From positions 2,046,001 to 2,110,000 of the forward strand of contig JAZGVH010000002.1 in assembly GCA_039889245.1 (NCBI GenBank): a stretch of 64,000 bases of DNA, given 5' to 3'. Numbering within the stretch: the first letter of the stretch is position 1; every line of letters begins with the position of its first letter. Shown one piece after another: positions 62,770-64,000 of this stretch. The DNA is from Dermatophilaceae bacterium Soc4.6. Lineage in GTDB: Bacteria; Actinomycetota; Actinomycetes; Actinomycetales; Dermatophilaceae. A program made the translations under genes and the position numbers. The notes under the pieces are model-generated. The model saw only the letters and a program-made list of their open reading frames with translations. It did not search any database and was not told the origin of the DNA.

Positions 62770-64000
62770 GTGATCGGGCCGTTCCACTGGGTGCTGCGCA
62801 ACGCCCGCCTGCACGCCGCTGACCGCGACCGCCGCTCGGCGGCCGGTTTCGTGCGTCAGATTCCCGACGAGCCCCACCGCTCTCAGGTCAAGCGCTGGGA
62901 GGGCGGCGGGGTCGCCCTCACCCACGGTCTGGTCCGGCGCTACGAGTCGGCCCTCGATCTGCCGGAAGGGTTGCTGCTGAGGGCGATCGACCTGATGGCC
63001 CGCGAGGACGCGCCCCTCATGGCGCTCCCTGCGGTCCCTCCGCCGACCTCGCCCGACGTCGTGCGCGAGGCCATGCCGCTGCTCGAGCGGGCCCTCGTCT
63101 ACGAGTCGATGACCGGGCTCCAGTGGGACCGGTTGACCACGCTCATGGCGCTCACCCCCCACGTGCTGGTGCGGTCGCGCGACTGGGCCACGCTGGTGAA
63201 CCGGCTCTCGGTCGAGACCGCGGTGAGCACCGGCCTGGAGTACGTGCACCGGTGGGAGGCCGCGGCGCGCATCGTCAGCAACCCGCACGTCACCGACGTC
63301 GTCATCGACCTCATCGAGACCGCGCTGAGCGACGACCGCGAGCAGGTCTACTCCGACTACGCCAACCTACTGCGGTTCTGCTCCGACCCCCGCGGGCACG
63401 ACATCCTCGTGCGCACCATCACCGCGCCCCCCAACCGACGGGCCCAGTGGGCCTCGTTCTCGACCATCGCGACCCTGGTGCGCCACGGCATGTTGAGCCA
63501 CGAGAACACGGCAGCAGTCCTGCCCGTCGCGCTCGAGGTGCTCGCCGACGAGCAGGTGTCCACGCGCACCCGACGGGCAGCGGCGAGCACGGCCCTCCGG
63601 GCAGACGGCCGAGCCCTGCGGTCGGCCACCTCCCGCGGGCTCAAGCGTCTGCGGCTGGGCGCGGCCGACCGGCGCAGGGTCAACGAGGTGCTCAGCTGGA
63701 CGACCCTCGAGCAGGAGCGACAGGACAGCATCCACGCCGCCACGATCGACGAGCTCGTCCGCGACCAGCGCGCCGACGCCGACGACGCCGCGCTGTCCAC
63801 CCTCGTGCACACCGCCCTGCGCGAGCCGCACCTCGACGTGCGGGACACCGCCCTGGCTGTCCTGCTCCTCTCCCCCCAGGGCCGCACCCTCGGCCGGGTG
63901 CTGGCCCAAGACCTCGACGGCGCCCTGCACGCGCGCGACCTCGGGCGGGCAGGGTCCGACGTGAGCATGCTGTCGTGGCTCCCGCAGCCCGAGGACCTGT
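62770..64000 (+). CDS. HTH-like N-terminus plus helical-repeat protein (3' end beyond window)
   Basis: GTG 62770, with GGAG ahead, opens a frame that runs without a stop to the window end (410 codons). Residues about 1-75 look like an XRE-type helix-turn-helix (SQVKRWEGGGVALTHGLV with RRYESALDLP), the rest is a series of helical repeats with Arg- and Leu-rich segments (for example LRFCSDPRGHDILVRTI and TRRAAASTALRADG) of HEAT-like character. I do not recognise the full protein. It may be the regulator of, or a partner for, the divergent alarmone-domain fusion. Confidence 0.6.
   Translation, partial: MIGPFHWVLRNARLHAADRDRRSAAGFVRQIPDEPHRSQVKRWEGGGVALTHGLVRRYESALDLPEGLLLRAIDLMAREDAPLMALPAVPPPTSPDVVREAMPLLERALVYESMTGLQWDRLTTLMALTPHVLVRSRDWATLVNRLSVETAVSTGLEYVHRWEAAARIVSNPHVTDVVIDLIETALSDDREQVYSDYANLLRFCSDPRGHDILVRTITAPPNRRAQWASFSTIATLVRHGMLSHENTAAVLPVALEVLADEQVSTRTRRAAASTALRADGRALRSATSRGLKRLRLGAADRRRVNEVLSWTTLEQERQDSIHAATIDELVRDQRADADDAALSTLVHTALREPHLDVRDTALAVLLLSPQGRTLGRVLAQDLDGALHARDLGRAGSDVSMLSWLPQPEDL

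Overview
The window is high-GC DNA from an actinomycete. GC-rich codons, many GTG starts, candidate leaderless promoters (TANNNT 6-7 nt before the start codon), secreted actinobacterial repeat proteins and MgtA-type glycosyltransferases all fit Actinomycetota. A member of Micrococcales, possibly Intrasporangiaceae, is my best guess from gene flavour only. I saw no rRNA, tRNA, CRISPR array, transposase or phage gene.

Layout. 0-6 kb: a DoxX/DoxD-type membrane protein (cut by the window edge), a PAP2 phosphatase, a two-component system, a DUF347 membrane protein and a DedA protein. 6-13 kb: an efflux-type module with lipoprotein, two ABC ATPases, an 880-residue FtsX-like permease and an OmpR-type regulator; the likely partner kinase is divergent. 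13-20 kb: two more two-component systems, a polytopic GT-C-like protein and a cupredoxin lipoprotein. 20.6-23.4 kb: a broken GAF-GGDEF-EAL gene and a small hypothetical gene.

23.4-41.1 kb is a nearly unbroken minus-strand purine (urate/allantoin) catabolic cluster headed by a GntR/FCD regulator. It holds an allantoin/hydantoin racemase-like protein, malic enzyme, a CitE-like DUF6986 protein, ureidoglycine aminohydrolase, an NCS2 permease, OHCU decarboxylase, HIU hydrolase, urate oxidase, pyruvate dehydrogenase E1, hydroxypyruvate isomerase, tartronate semialdehyde reductase, glyoxylate carboligase and a fused glycerate kinase-allantoinase. Urate goes to allantoin and then, through steps partly missing here, to glyoxylate. 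Glyoxylate can go to 3-phosphoglycerate by the glycerate route. If the DUF6986 protein condenses glyoxylate with acetyl-CoA, it can also be fully oxidised by malate to pyruvate to acetyl-CoA (Kornberg's dicarboxylic acid cycle).

41.4-50.2 kb is a patchwork of intact genes and decayed copies. A divergent sulfur-relay-like locus (TusA-radical SAM fusion, TusA-like protein, DsrE-like protein) lies between remnants of a PAP2 gene and a DoxX gene, both paralogous to the intact pair at the left edge. A succinate-semialdehyde dehydrogenase with a short internal deletion, a decayed SDR and the tail of an alpha/beta hydrolase follow.

50-64 kb: a palindromic repeat pair, a Baeyer-Villiger-type monooxygenase, a polyol-type alcohol dehydrogenase with divergent AraC regulator, a DUF4395 protein, a secreted protein with a very recent 231-bp internal duplication, a methyltransferase with a frameshifted metallo-beta-lactamase-fold gene, two GT4 glycosyltransferases with a glycerophosphodiesterase, and at the right edge a DUF429-RelA/SpoT fusion divergent from an incomplete HTH/helical-repeat protein. 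The main candidates for undescribed biology are the TusA/radical SAM/DsrE locus, the DUF429-RelA/SpoT fusion with its divergent partner, and the organisation of the purine cluster.
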